Assembly: GCF_014323605.1 (NCBI RefSeq)
Contig: NZ_SCMB01000001.1
Location: 186,001 to 250,000 of the forward strand
Source of the DNA: Lactobacillus kimbladii
GTDB lineage: Bacteria > Bacillota > Bacilli > Lactobacillales > Lactobacillaceae
Reading direction: 5' to 3'
Length of the DNA: 64,000 bases
The stretch's first letter is position 1; the number at the start of each line of letters is the position of its first letter. Below, piece after piece: positions 1 to 8,669 of the stretch. The notes under the pieces were generated by a model that saw nothing but the letters and a program-made list of their open reading frames with translations, had not been told where the DNA came from and did not search any database. The translations under genes were made by a program, and so were the position numbers.

Positions 1-482
1 CCGCTTGCCATAAAAGCCAATAATGCACCAGAAAGTGCAGAACCACCAACATTTACCAGTTGATCCACGATATTAATCTTGGAAATAATACTGGTCATTT
101 CTGTTTCATCCAGAATAGATTCTTTTAAAATAGCGCGATCAGCAGGGTTAAAAAATTCATCACAAATTGATAGTAATCCAGCAATAATAATGGCTAAAAT
201 ATAACTTTGGCTAAAATAAATAATCACAGCTGTAAGCATAAACAGTAAGATTACTTGAATCACCATAGAATAGATGCTCGTTTTCTTGAAAGAGTGACTG
301 TCAATAAAAGGACCGTAAAAAATAGAAAGAGCAGCAGTTATTGTGAAAATAGCATTAGTAATGCCAACCATAGTTGAACTTTTGGTTTGAATTTGGATCC
401 ACCAAATAAAAACCATGCCATAAAGCGAGTTGCCCAAGCCACTAACTAAGCGTGACAATAAGTATGGTTTTTTCTCTAGCAT
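1..482 (-). CDS. MFS transporter, N-terminal part (cut by window edge)
   Basis: The first 160 codons of a membrane transporter are visible; the rest lies outside the window. The protein starts MLEKKPYLLSRLVSGLGNSL and runs through several hydrophobic segments, with the short acidic loop FIDSHSFKKT between helices 2 and 3 where major facilitator proteins carry their conserved loop, and FNPADRAILKE further on, which resembles the MFS_3 (enterobactin-exporter-like) branch. The ATG has only a weak upstream GAG. It is transcribed in the same direction as the fatty acid operon, about 100 bp beyond accA, across an AT-rich gap. Substrate cannot be assigned; a drug or metabolite efflux role is typical of this branch. 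The family assignment is from translation by eye. Confidence 0.75.
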   Translation of the reverse strand, partial: MLEKKPYLLSRLVSGLGNSLYGMVFIWWIQIQTKSSTMVGITNAIFTITAALSIFYGPFIDSHSFKKTSIYSMVIQVILLFMLTAVIIYFSQSYILAIIIAGLLSICDEFFNPADRAILKESILDETEMTSIISKINIVDQLVNVGGSALSGALLAFMAS

Positions 483-584
483 AATTTTTCTCGTTTCGCG
501 CTAGTTCTGTTAAAATTCTATTTTAATTAAAAACTAATTAAATATTTAAAGCAATATATTTTTTATTAATTAGGTTAAATTCTT

Positions 585-1355
585 TTAGAACTTGCGGTAT
601 CTTACATGTCTTTTATCTAGTAAATCTACCAAATTTTCAATTTGAAATGTTTTTAGTTTTTGTCCTATTAATTCTTTTAGTCCCTCTGCTTGGTTTTCTA
701 AAACTTGTTCAGGCAAAACCCGTTCAACTATGCCCTGTTTCTTTAACCATTCAGGTTCAATGTGCATTATTTCTGCAGCTTTTGTGGCTAGTTTAGCATC
801 TTTCCACATAATTGAAGCAAATCCTTCAGGTGACAAAACTGTATACATGCTGTGTTCCAGCATCCAGACTTCATCACTGCAAGCCAAGGCCAACGCTCCA
901 CCTGAGCCGGCTTCACCAATAATAATAGTTAGAATTGGTACCTTTAACTGCAACATCTCACTAATATTAGCAGCAATAACCTGTCCTTGACCATTCTTTT
1001 CAACTTCTGCTCCTGGATATGCACCAGGCGTATTGATAAGAGTGACAATGGGAATACTCATTTTGGCAGCTGTTTTCATTACCCGCAGTGCTTTGCGATA
1101 ACCTTGGGGCAAGGGACTGCCAAAATTAGTTGCCATGCGCTCTTTTAATTCTTGGCCCTTATTAGTTGCAATAACGCAGACACTCATATCATTTATAGTT
1201 GCAAAACCCGCGATTATGGCGGCATCGTCACTACTTGTACGGTCTCCGTGCATTTCAAAAAAATCGGGAAACAGTTGGATTACCAGACGATGCATGTTAC
1301 TTTTATGGTCACTTCTTGCCCCATCCATGATGGCTAAAATTTTGTCATTCGCCAT
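585..1355 (-). CDS. accA: Acetyl-CoA carboxylase carboxyltransferase subunit alpha
   Basis: With AccD it forms the carboxyltransferase that moves CO2 from biotinylated AccB to acetyl-CoA, giving malonyl-CoA for fatty acid synthesis. The 256-residue protein has the family signature: LFPDFFEMHGDRTSSDD near the start, GFATINDMSVCVIATNKG, the GSPLPQGYRKALRVMKTA stretch, the crotonase-fold oxyanion segment INTPGAYPGAEVEKNGQ, and GEAGSGGALALACSD. An upstream extension (MVRYLKF...) is open, but the ATG at 1355 is preceded by a textbook GGGAGG about 9 nt away and gives the usual N-terminus, so I chose it. It overlaps the end of accD by 11 bp, consistent with translational coupling in the last position of the fab operon. 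It is short compared with the about 320 residues of proteobacterial AccA but normal for streptococci and lactobacilli. Confidence 0.96.
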   Translation of the reverse strand: MANDKILAIMDGARSDHKSNMHRLVIQLFPDFFEMHGDRTSSDDAAIIAGFATINDMSVCVIATNKGQELKERMATNFGSPLPQGYRKALRVMKTAAKMSIPIVTLINTPGAYPGAEVEKNGQGQVIAANISEMLQLKVPILTIIIGEAGSGGALALACSDEVWMLEHSMYTVLSPEGFASIMWKDAKLATKAAEIMHIEPEWLKKQGIVERVLPEQVLENQAEGLKELIGQKLKTFQIENLVDLLDKRHVRYRKF

Positions 1356-2199
1356 GAACTTGAGCCTCCCATTTTTCTGCAGCAAAAATTTTAAGTATCT
1401 GACCAAGTTTGGCTACCTGTTCATCACGAGGGACAATACTATCAATAAAGCCATTTTGGTAAGCATTCTCAACTGTCTGAAAATCCGGTGGCAGTTTCTT
1501 ATTAATAGTCTGTTCAATGACTCTGCGTCCGGCAAAACCTAATAAAGCTTTAGGCTCAGCTAAAATAATGTCTGCCTGCGAAGCAAAACTGGCAGTGACA
1601 CCACCAGTTGTTGGATCCATAATTACGCTGACATAAAGCAAATGTGCTGCGCGATGGTCATTAACTGCCTGTGAGATTTTAGCCATTTGCATTAGTGAAT
1701 GAATTCCCTCTTGCATTCTGGCACCACCTGAAGCAGTGAACAAAACAACAGGTAATTTCTTGGTGGTTGCTTGTTCAAACAAGCGAGTTATTCGCTCACC
1801 AGTGGCTGTTCCTAGACTGCCCATTATAAACACCGGATCCATAATACCCAAAGCAGTTTCGTAACCGGCAATATTGGCTTGACCGGTCAAAACCGCATCC
1901 TTAAGTTTAGTTTTGGACTGCATTTTTTTAATTGTAGCCTGATAATCTGGAAAATCGAGTGGATCAGTAGTCGCTAAATCTGCATCCCATTCCGTAAAGT
2001 CCTTTGTCAGCATTTTCAAGCGAGCTCTGGCAGTTACCCGAAAACCGTAGCCACAATTAGGGCACAGCTGATATTTACCAGCACGATGAAAATAAAATTT
2101 ACTGCCACATTTAGGGCAAATCCTAAAAATACCTTTAGGAACATTTTCCTGATACTTTTTTAATGCACTGTGGGGATGACTTGCAAATCTAATTGCCAT
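1345..2199 (-). CDS. accD: Acetyl-CoA carboxylase carboxyltransferase subunit beta
   Basis: Partner of AccA in the carboxyltransferase. The N-terminus carries the four-cysteine zinc ribbon (CPKCGSKF ... CPNCGYGF, about residues 28-50) that is diagnostic of AccD. The crotonase-like core follows, with FTASGGARMQEG and VIMDPTTGGVTASFA. A start seven codons upstream (MKRKRRL) is open, but the ATG at 2199 has an AAGGA at suitable distance and overlaps accC by 11 bp, the same spacing seen at the accD/accA junction. Length (284 aa) is normal. It sits between accC and accA in the fab operon; no separate promoter is visible, so stoichiometric co-expression with AccA is expected. Confidence 0.96.
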   Translation of the reverse strand: MAIRFASHPHSALKKYQENVPKGIFRICPKCGSKFYFHRAGKYQLCPNCGYGFRVTARARLKMLTKDFTEWDADLATTDPLDFPDYQATIKKMQSKTKLKDAVLTGQANIAGYETALGIMDPVFIMGSLGTATGERITRLFEQATTKKLPVVLFTASGGARMQEGIHSLMQMAKISQAVNDHRAAHLLYVSVIMDPTTGGVTASFASQADIILAEPKALLGFAGRRVIEQTINKKLPPDFQTVENAYQNGFIDSIVPRDEQVAKLGQILKIFAAEKWEAQVHGE

Positions 2200-3586
2200 T
2201 AACCTGCGCTTCCTTTTCATTATGTCTTAGTTGCCAAAGATAATCGGGTAAAAATTCTTGATCTATATACGTTGTTAAATATGTACCGGTCTGAAATTTA
2301 TCATCGTTAAGCAAAGCAATCAAAAAATCTCGGTTAGTAACTAAACCTTTAATCTCAAATTCTGTTAGTGCATCAATCAAACGCTTAATTGCCATTTGCC
2401 TGTTAGCTGCATGTGCAATAATTTTAACAATCATCGAATCATAAAATGGTGAAACGGTATCCCCACTGTTAACTCCACTTTCAATCCTAATACCCAGTCC
2501 ACTAGGCAATACCATTTTTGCGATCTTACCAGCCTGGGGGCAAAAATTTTTGCTAGGATCCTCTGCATTAATGCGAGCTTCAATTGCAGCACCGTGGACA
2601 TGCACATCTTCTTGAGATATGCTCAGATCTTTGCCTGCAGCAATATTAACCTGTTCTTTAACGAGATCAATCTGAGCAACTTCTTCAGTAATTGAATGTT
2701 CAACCTGAATCCTAGTATTCATCTCCATAAAATAGAAATGATGGTCAGGATCCATTAAAAATTCGATAGTACCGACATTTTCATAATTTATTGCCTTTAT
2801 TGCTTTAACAGTTATCTGTTGCAAATAGTCTCTTTCTTTTGCACTGATTTGTGAACAAGGTGTTTCTTCAATCACTTTTTGCTGGTTGCGTTGCATTGAG
2901 CAATCTCTTTCGGGAAGTGCCACCACATGTCCGGATTTGTCAGCCATAATCTGTACTTCAACGTGTTTGGCTGGTGAAATAATTTTTTCCAGATACATTC
3001 TGTCGTCTCCAAAAGAAATTCTGGCTTCTTCTTGTGCCTGGTTAAATGCTTCTGTTAAGTCAGCAGCTTGAGTCACACGTCTTATTCCTTTTCCGCCACC
3101 ACCGGCAACAGCTTTGAGCATTACGGGGTAGCCCACTTTATTTGCAATTTTCACTGCAGCTGCAGCATTTTTAACAATCCCATCACTTCCAGGAATAACA
3201 GGTATATTATTCTTGCGCATCATTTCCCGGGCATTAGCTTTATTTCCCATTAAAGAAATGGTTTTTGACTTGGGACCAATAAAAACCAGGTGGCATTCTT
3301 CACACATTTGAGCAAATTCAGGATTCTCTGATAAAAAACCGTATCCTGGATGAATTGCATCTGCTCCAGTTAAGACAGCCGCACTGACAATATTTTGCAT
3401 ATTTAAATACGAATCGGCCGGTTGGGGAGAACCAATACATATTGCCTCATCAGCTTCTTTAACATGTTGGGCATGTTTATCGGCCGTCGAATAAACAGCA
3501 ACCGACTTAATTCCCATTTCGCGTAAAGCCCGAATTATCCTTATAGCTATTTCTCCACGATTCGCTATCAAAATTTTTTTAAACAT
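2189..3586 (-). CDS. accC: Biotin carboxylase subunit of acetyl-CoA carboxylase
   Basis: ATP-dependent carboxylation of the biotin on AccB with bicarbonate. The 465-residue protein starts MFKKILIANRGEIAIRIIRA, the standard biotin carboxylase N-terminus, then HPGYGFLSENPEFA, the ATP-grasp glycine-rich loop KAVAGGGGKGIRRV (about residues 158-171), the metal/ATP ligand segment YFMEMNTRIQVEHSITE and the C-terminal AEDPSKNFCPQAGKI. Length matches the single-subunit AccC (about 450), so this is not pyruvate carboxylase or a fused enzyme. It follows fabZ by 11 bp in the fab operon and overlaps accD by 11 bp. Confidence 0.97.
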   Translation of the reverse strand: MFKKILIANRGEIAIRIIRALREMGIKSVAVYSTADKHAQHVKEADEAICIGSPQPADSYLNMQNIVSAAVLTGADAIHPGYGFLSENPEFAQMCEECHLVFIGPKSKTISLMGNKANAREMMRKNNIPVIPGSDGIVKNAAAAVKIANKVGYPVMLKAVAGGGGKGIRRVTQAADLTEAFNQAQEEARISFGDDRMYLEKIISPAKHVEVQIMADKSGHVVALPERDCSMQRNQQKVIEETPCSQISAKERDYLQQITVKAIKAINYENVGTIEFLMDPDHHFYFMEMNTRIQVEHSITEEVAQIDLVKEQVNIAAGKDLSISQEDVHVHGAAIEARINAEDPSKNFCPQAGKIAKMVLPSGLGIRIESGVNSGDTVSPFYDSMIVKIIAHAANRQMAIKRLIDALTEFEIKGLVTNRDFLIALLNDDKFQTGTYLTTYIDQEFLPDYLWQLRHNEKEAQVNGN

Positions 3587-3597
3587 AATGTCACACT

Positions 3598-4044
3598 TTA
3601 CTGAATTGCAAATATTAACTGGGCAGTACAGGCAACTTTATCTTTAACAGTTGCTTTGGCCTCGCCAATCCCAGCATTTCCACGCAACTTATCCAACTTA
3701 ACTGTTAAATTCAAGGTATCTCCCGGCTTAACCATTGTTCTAAAGCGAGCATTCTTGATACCACCAAAATAGACAGTTTTTCCTTTAAATTCTGGCATCG
3801 TCAACAACGCAACTGCACCAGTTTGTGCTAAAGCCTCAGTTATCAAAACACCCGGCATTACTGGATTACCCGGAAAATGTCCCTGAAAATAGCTTTCATT
3901 AATTGTGGTGCTTTTTTGAGCAACAGCATATTTACCGGGCTCATAATCTAAGACCTGATCAATTAACAACATTGGGAACCGGTGAGGCAAAATAGCCTGA
4001 ATCTGCACGCTATCTAAAGTATGAAACTTTTTTGGTTCACTCAT
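3598..4044 (-). CDS. fabZ: 3-hydroxyacyl-ACP dehydratase FabZ
   Basis: Dehydrates 3-hydroxyacyl-ACP to trans-2-enoyl-ACP in each elongation cycle. The hot-dog-fold motif PHRFPMLLIDQV with the catalytic His lies near residue 25, and the FPGNPVMPGVLITEALAQTG helix carries the catalytic acidic residue. The open frame extends five codons further to an ATG overlapping accB by 4 bp, but the ATG at 4044 has a perfect AAGGAAG 6 nt upstream, so I chose it; 148 residues is normal. It is the only dehydratase in the cluster and no FabA, FabM or second FabZ is present here, so how double bonds are made is not explained by this locus. Confidence 0.95.
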   Translation of the reverse strand: MSEPKKFHTLDSVQIQAILPHRFPMLLIDQVLDYEPGKYAVAQKSTTINESYFQGHFPGNPVMPGVLITEALAQTGAVALLTMPEFKGKTVYFGGIKNARFRTMVKPGDTLNLTVKLDKLRGNAGIGEAKATVKDKVACTAQLIFAIQ

Positions 4045-4055
4045 ATTTGCTTCCT

Positions 4056-4514
4056 TCATTCTGGAATAACCGTTATCAGTGGTTGATCATATTCAACCAC
4101 TTGTTCATTTGTAACTAAAATTTTATCAATAGTACCTGTAAAGTCGCTTTTAATTTCAGTCATCATTTTCATTGCTTCAATAACGCACACCACATCACCT
4201 TTATTGACATGATCACCCGGCTTTTTATATTGAGGTTTTTTTGGACTTGCTTGTAAATAAACTATGCCAACAAGTGGTGCCTTAATTTTTAAAGTTTTCT
4301 CCTTAGGTGCAGCTATCTTGCCAAGTGGTTGATGAGCAGTTGCATGCGTCTCTTTAGCAGCTGGTTGACCACTTGACCTTTCTTCACTAATTTCTACCGG
4401 TGTAGCTTGACTTTTGTCAATCTTAATATGGCCACCTTTAAAGTCCAAATCCAGTTTGGTGATATCACTTTGATTAATTTCTGCGATCAATTTTTCAATT
4501 TCTTCAAAAGTCAT
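4056..4514 (-). CDS. accB: Biotin carboxyl carrier protein of acetyl-CoA carboxylase
   Basis: Carries the biotin arm between AccC and the AccA/AccD carboxyltransferase. The 152-residue protein has a short folded N-terminus (MTFEEIEKLIAEINQSDITK), a Lys/Thr/Ala-rich linker at about 45-75 and a biotinyl domain with the EAMKMM motif near residue 116, whose first lysine is the one biotinylated. The protein is the expected substrate of the biotin ligase gene at 10434-11198. The start at 4514 lies directly after the fabF stop with GGTGGG about 8 nt upstream. Confidence 0.96.
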   Translation of the reverse strand: MTFEEIEKLIAEINQSDITKLDLDFKGGHIKIDKSQATPVEISEERSSGQPAAKETHATAHQPLGKIAAPKEKTLKIKAPLVGIVYLQASPKKPQYKKPGDHVNKGDVVCVIEAMKMMTEIKSDFTGTIDKILVTNEQVVEYDQPLITVIPE

Positions 4515-5747
4515 TTAATCATCCCACCTTTTTAATGCAATCACCGCATTATGTCCACCAAAACCAAATGAATTGCTGATGGCATAATCTATTTTTTGTT
4601 GACAATTTTGTTTGTTGACCAAATTAACTTTACAGTCAGGATCTTGCTGGGTTACTCCTACATTAATCGGCAATAATTCTGAATTAAGGGCCAAAATTGT
4701 GGCAATGACTTCAATAGCCCCTGCTGCACCTAGTAAATGACCTGTCATGCTTTTAGTACTTGAAACAAGTACATTGCTATTCTGACCAAAAACCTGATTA
4801 ATTGCTTTAGACTCAGCCCAATCATTTGCTTTGGTACTTGTCCCATGAGCATTGATATAGCCCACTTGCTCAGGGCTTACTTGAGCTTCACTAAGAGCCA
4901 GTTCCATTGCTCTTGCAGCCTGGCTGCCACTAGGATCAGGAGACGTAATATGGTATGCATCGGAACTAGTCCCATAACCGACAATTTCACCTAAAATATG
5001 TGCGCCACGACTTTGAGCATGTTCTAGCGATTCTAAAACAAGAGAGCCTGCACCTTCTCCCATCACAAAACCGTTACGATTTTGATCAAAGGGAATACTT
5101 GCTTTTTCAGGATCCGTTGTCGTGGACAATGTTGAAATTGCAGCAAAACCGGCTATTCCACTTTCATTGATTGCAGCTTCTGAGCCACCGGCAATCATGA
5201 CATCAGCATAGCCATCTTTTATCTGTCTGAAAGCTTCACCGATTGCATTTGTACTCGAAGCACAGGCAGTCACAATTGTGGTACTGATTCCTTGAGCATG
5301 ATAACGAATAGAAATATTGCCTGCTGCCATGTTAGCAATTGAAGTCGGAATAAACATTGGCGACACTCGATCCAGACCTTTTTCGTGCCATTTAATGACT
5401 TGTTCCTGGATGGTAGTTAGTCCGCCAATTCCTGTGCCCCAAATTACGCCAAAACGTTCACTATTGGTATTTTTCTCATCAATTCCTGCTTGTTCCATGG
5501 CTTGTGCCGTTGAATACATAGCGTATAGTGTGAATGCATCCATGCGTTTAGTATCTTTTTTAGTTAAAAAAAGCAATGGGTCAAAATTGTCCAGTTGCCC
5601 AGCCAGAGTGACCCCACTTGAATCAGCATCAAAATAAGTGATCGGCTCAAAACCAATTTTTTGACTATTGAGTCCAGCTTCAAAACTGGCAACGTCATTA
5701 CCAATAGGTGTTAAGGCACCCAAACCTGTAACTACTACTCTTGTCAT
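4515..5747 (-). CDS. fabF: 3-oxoacyl-ACP synthase II
   Basis: Elongating condensing enzyme that adds malonyl-ACP units to acyl-ACP. The 410-residue protein starts MTRVVVTGLGALTPIGND and contains the Cys-His-His triad: the nucleophile in TACASSTNAIG (about residue 161), the first His in NAHGTSTKANDW, the second in STKSMTGHLLGAAG. The C-terminal NSFGFGGHNA gatekeeper loop is intact. Start has AAGGAGT about 6 nt upstream. It lies between fabG and accB as in the streptococcal fab cluster. No FabB paralogue is present in the window. Confidence 0.97.
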   Translation of the reverse strand: MTRVVVTGLGALTPIGNDVASFEAGLNSQKIGFEPITYFDADSSGVTLAGQLDNFDPLLFLTKKDTKRMDAFTLYAMYSTAQAMEQAGIDEKNTNSERFGVIWGTGIGGLTTIQEQVIKWHEKGLDRVSPMFIPTSIANMAAGNISIRYHAQGISTTIVTACASSTNAIGEAFRQIKDGYADVMIAGGSEAAINESGIAGFAAISTLSTTTDPEKASIPFDQNRNGFVMGEGAGSLVLESLEHAQSRGAHILGEIVGYGTSSDAYHITSPDPSGSQAARAMELALSEAQVSPEQVGYINAHGTSTKANDWAESKAINQVFGQNSNVLVSSTKSMTGHLLGAAGAIEVIATILALNSELLPINVGVTQQDPDCKVNLVNKQNCQQKIDYAISNSFGFGGHNAVIALKRWDD

Positions 5748-5757
5748 TACTTACTCC

Positions 5758-6492
5758 TTACTGCATTGTCAATCCGCCGTCTACGGTTATCGTCTGACCA
5801 GTAATATAGTCATTTTGAGCTAAAAAAACTGCGGTTTGTGCTATTTCTTCAATTTGGCCTAATCGTTTCAGTGGAATTTCCTTAACTAATTGTTGCTGGA
5901 TCTTTTCACTGAGACTTCTGGTCATTTGTGTATCAATCATCCCTGGAGCAATGGCGTTACAGCGCAAATTGCGCAGCGCTGCTTCTTTAGCAACAGATTT
6001 AGTTAAGCCAATAATTCCTGCTTTACTAGCAGCATAATTAGCTTGACCAATGTTACCTGTCAAACCAACTACACTCGCTAAGTTAATAAAACAGCCGTTT
6101 CTCTGCTTATACATCGGTCTCAGTGACTGTTTAATGACATTAAAGGTGCCAATCAAATTGGTGTTAACTACACTTTGAAAGTCTGCTTTAGACATGCGAT
6201 TAAGCAGTCCGTCTTTGACAATACCGGCATTATTGACCACAACATCCAGATGCTCAAAATGATTGATAATTTTCGCAATCATTTCTTTTACATCTTCTTC
6301 TTTTGTTACATCGGCACTAATATCCATCACTTCAACATGATCTTTTTCAAACTGACTAATGACTTCAGAACTAATTGGTTTACGGGCATTTAAAACTATT
6401 TTTGCTCCCTGTTTGGCAAAAGCTTGAGCAATTGCCAGACCAATACCGCGTGAACTACCAGTAACCAAGACCACACTATCTTTTAACTTCAT
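5758..6492 (-). CDS. fabG: 3-oxoacyl-ACP reductase
   Basis: NADPH-dependent reduction of 3-ketoacyl-ACP. A 244-residue classical short-chain dehydrogenase: the cofactor loop VTGSSRGIGLAIA near the N-terminus, VNNAGIVKDG, then the catalytic Ser in NLASVVGLTGNIGQ and the YAASKAG Tyr/Lys pair, with the C-terminal ITGQTITVDGG. The start ATG overlaps the fabD stop by 4 bp (ATGA), so it is translationally coupled to fabD. The operon position between fabD and fabF identifies it among the many SDR enzymes. Confidence 0.96.
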   Translation of the reverse strand: MKLKDSVVLVTGSSRGIGLAIAQAFAKQGAKIVLNARKPISSEVISQFEKDHVEVMDISADVTKEEDVKEMIAKIINHFEHLDVVVNNAGIVKDGLLNRMSKADFQSVVNTNLIGTFNVIKQSLRPMYKQRNGCFINLASVVGLTGNIGQANYAASKAGIIGLTKSVAKEAALRNLRCNAIAPGMIDTQMTRSLSEKIQQQLVKEIPLKRLGQIEEIAQTAVFLAQNDYITGQTITVDGGLTMQ

Positions 6493-7421
6493 GAATTAAA
6501 CTCCTTTAAAGCAGAAACTGTTTCTTGCATATTGGCCACGCTATCTGTTTGATAAGTTGGAATTCCTTTAAGAATTTTTCGTGCAAAAGAAAGCAAAGTT
6601 TTACCTGGTCCTAATTCAACAACCGCAGTTATATCTTGACTATGCTGAGCCAAAGTTTTTGCAAAATAGGTAGTCGAAACTAGCTGCTCCGTTAAAGTCG
6701 AAACAAGGTTGTCAGGTGCAAACTCTTTTTGGGTCGTAGTGCTATAAATTGGAAAAGTGCCATTATGCCAATCAACTTTGTTCAATTCAGTTTTCAAAGC
6801 TGCTTGAATTGATTTCATTAATGGTGTGTGAAAAGCACCGCTTACTTTTAGTGGAACTACACGCGCACCGTCTTTTTCAAGTTGTTCACGCAAATTTTGA
6901 ACTGCATCTTTTTCACCACCAACAACAATTTGATTAGGAGTGTTAACATTTGCTATCCCAATCAGACCTATTTTTTGGGCATCTTTGATAGCTAATTCAA
7001 CATTTGCTAAAGAACTCTTCATGACAGCCACCATAATTCCTGGATTTTGACTGCTTGCTTGTTGCATAAGCTCACCGCGTCTTTTTATCAAACGAAGTGC
7101 TGACTTAAATTCTAAGTAGTCAGCACAGGCAAGACCGCTATATTCACCCAGGCTAAGTCCGATACCTAATTTTTTAAAATCAGCATTTTCGCTAATAATT
7201 TGGTACAAGCCGTAACTCATTGTCAAAATAGCGGGTTGGGCATAACGCGTTTGCGCCAGCTCATTTGCCTTTTTTGGATCAAATAATAATTCTGCCAAGT
7301 CCAAATGTAATATATTGCTTGCTGTAGCAACGATCTTGCGGTAGTGCGGTTCAGTTTGAAATAAATCATATGTCATACCAGTTTTTTGAGCACCTTGACC
7401 GCTAAATAGTAAACAAATCAT
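6489..7421 (-). CDS. fabD: Malonyl-CoA:ACP transacylase
   Basis: Transfers malonyl from CoA to acyl carrier protein. The 310-residue protein begins MICLLFSGQGAQKTGM and has the nucleophilic serine elbow GLSLGEYSGL (about residue 88-97), the GAFHTPLM segment with the catalytic His at about 199-206, and VVELGPGKTLLSFARKI at the C-terminus. It follows fabK by 5 bp and overlaps fabG by 4 bp. Confidence 0.96.
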   Translation of the reverse strand: MICLLFSGQGAQKTGMTYDLFQTEPHYRKIVATASNILHLDLAELLFDPKKANELAQTRYAQPAILTMSYGLYQIISENADFKKLGIGLSLGEYSGLACADYLEFKSALRLIKRRGELMQQASSQNPGIMVAVMKSSLANVELAIKDAQKIGLIGIANVNTPNQIVVGGEKDAVQNLREQLEKDGARVVPLKVSGAFHTPLMKSIQAALKTELNKVDWHNGTFPIYSTTTQKEFAPDNLVSTLTEQLVSTTYFAKTLAQHSQDITAVVELGPGKTLLSFARKILKGIPTYQTDSVANMQETVSALKEFNS

Positions 7422-7426
7422 TTTGC

Positions 7427-8380
7427 CTATCTTTCCCCATTTAGCAATTTATCCGCCTGACTATAAACTTCAGCCAGAATTTCAGCAGCAGGTTGTTCCT
7501 TTTTTACCATACCTGCAATTTCTCCGGCCATAAATGAACCGGTTTCGGCATCGCCTTCAATTACTGCTCTTCGCAGACTACCAGTTCCCAGTTCTTCCAA
7601 CTTGTCGTAATCAGGATGTGGCTTTAATGCTTCTTCTTTTTCAAGTCCAATATATGTTTTAGCCATCTTATTTTTTAACACCCGTAAAGGATGGCCCGCA
7701 TATTCACCAGTGACTAAAGTACTGGCATCTTTGGCACGTAAAACAGCTTTTTTATAATTGGGATGTATCTTTGATTCAGTTGCTACTAAAAAACGAGTGC
7801 CCATTTGCACGCCCTCAGCACCCAACATGAATGCAGCAGCCATACCGCGACCATCGCCTATTCCTCCAGCTGCAATTACGGGAATTTTAACTGCATCTAC
7901 AACTTGTGGTACAAGGGCCATCGTTGTTAATTTTCCGATATGACCCCCTGATTCCATCCCTTCGGCTACAACAGCGTCAACACCTACACGTTCCATCATT
8001 CTAGCCAAGGCAACAGAACCAACAACTGGTATCACTTTAATACCAGCATCTTTTAATTTTTCTATGTATTTTGCCGGATTGCCTGCTCCAGTTGTCACAA
8101 CTGCAACACTGTCTTTATTGGCCAAAATCACCTTGACCACTTCATCTGCATAAGGTGAAAGCAGCATCACATTTACACCAAAAGGCTTTTTGGTTAGTGA
8201 TTTAGCTGATTCAATCTCGTCAGCCACCACTTTTCCCGGAGCATTGCCTGAACCAATAATTCCTAAGCCACCAGCATTTGAAACTGCAGCAGCCAGCTTG
8301 CCATCTGCAACCCAGGCCATGCCTCCTTGAAAAATTGGGTATTTAAGACCCAGTTTTTTCATAAATGGACTTAATTCCAT
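7427..8380 (-). CDS. fabK: FMN-dependent enoyl-ACP reductase II
   Basis: Catalyses the last step of each elongation cycle, reduction of trans-2-enoyl-ACP. It is a 317-residue TIM-barrel flavoprotein of the FabK/nitronate monooxygenase family: MELSPFMKKLGLKYPIFQGG, the glycine-rich NAGGLGIIGSG, the VAEGMESGGHIG loop with the conserved His, and the phosphate-binding AAGGIGDGRGMAAAFMLGAEG. Position directly after acpP, as in Streptococcus pneumoniae, separates it from nitronate monooxygenase. No FabI is seen here, so this is probably the enoyl reductase of the cluster, which family knowledge links to triclosan tolerance. Confidence 0.93.
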   Translation of the reverse strand: MELSPFMKKLGLKYPIFQGGMAWVADGKLAAAVSNAGGLGIIGSGNAPGKVVADEIESAKSLTKKPFGVNVMLLSPYADEVVKVILANKDSVAVVTTGAGNPAKYIEKLKDAGIKVIPVVGSVALARMMERVGVDAVVAEGMESGGHIGKLTTMALVPQVVDAVKIPVIAAGGIGDGRGMAAAFMLGAEGVQMGTRFLVATESKIHPNYKKAVLRAKDASTLVTGEYAGHPLRVLKNKMAKTYIGLEKEEALKPHPDYDKLEELGTGSLRRAVIEGDAETGSFMAGEIAGMVKKEQPAAEILAEVYSQADKLLNGER

Positions 8381-8383
8381 TTG

Positions 8384-8632
8384 TTAACCTTCTTTCGCTG
8401 CCAGTTGTTTTTTAACAAAATCAACTAAATCCTGAACCGTTTCAATACCTTCTTCACTTTCAATCTTGATGTCAAATTCATCTTCTAGTTCATTAATCAC
8501 TTCAAACACGTCAAGACTGTCAGCATTTAAATCGTCTTTTATATTGGATTGGGCTGTGACAGCACTTTCGTCTTCTCCGGTTTGTGCAACGATAATTTCT
8601 TTTACTTTGTTAAAAATTTCTTCTTCAGTCAT
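8384..8632 (-). CDS. acpP: Acyl carrier protein
   Basis: Carries growing acyl chains on a phosphopantetheine arm. The 82-residue acidic protein has the LNADSLDVFEVINELED motif, whose Ser (about residue 39) is the attachment site, flanked by helix I (EEIFNKVKEIIVAQTG) and helix III. It lies between fabH and fabK, 3 bp before fabK. The ribosome binding site is a plain AGAAAGAG. Confidence 0.96.
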   Translation of the reverse strand: MTEEEIFNKVKEIIVAQTGEDESAVTAQSNIKDDLNADSLDVFEVINELEDEFDIKIESEEGIETVQDLVDFVKKQLAAKEG

Positions 8633-8669
8633 TTGATTTCTCTTTCTAAATAAATTATCTTTATTGTTT

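Noticed and set aside
534-573. CTAATTAA/TTAATTAG repeat after accA as a terminator
   Set aside because: Stem is almost purely A/T with a 24-base loop and no T run in the right place; it would be too weak to call.
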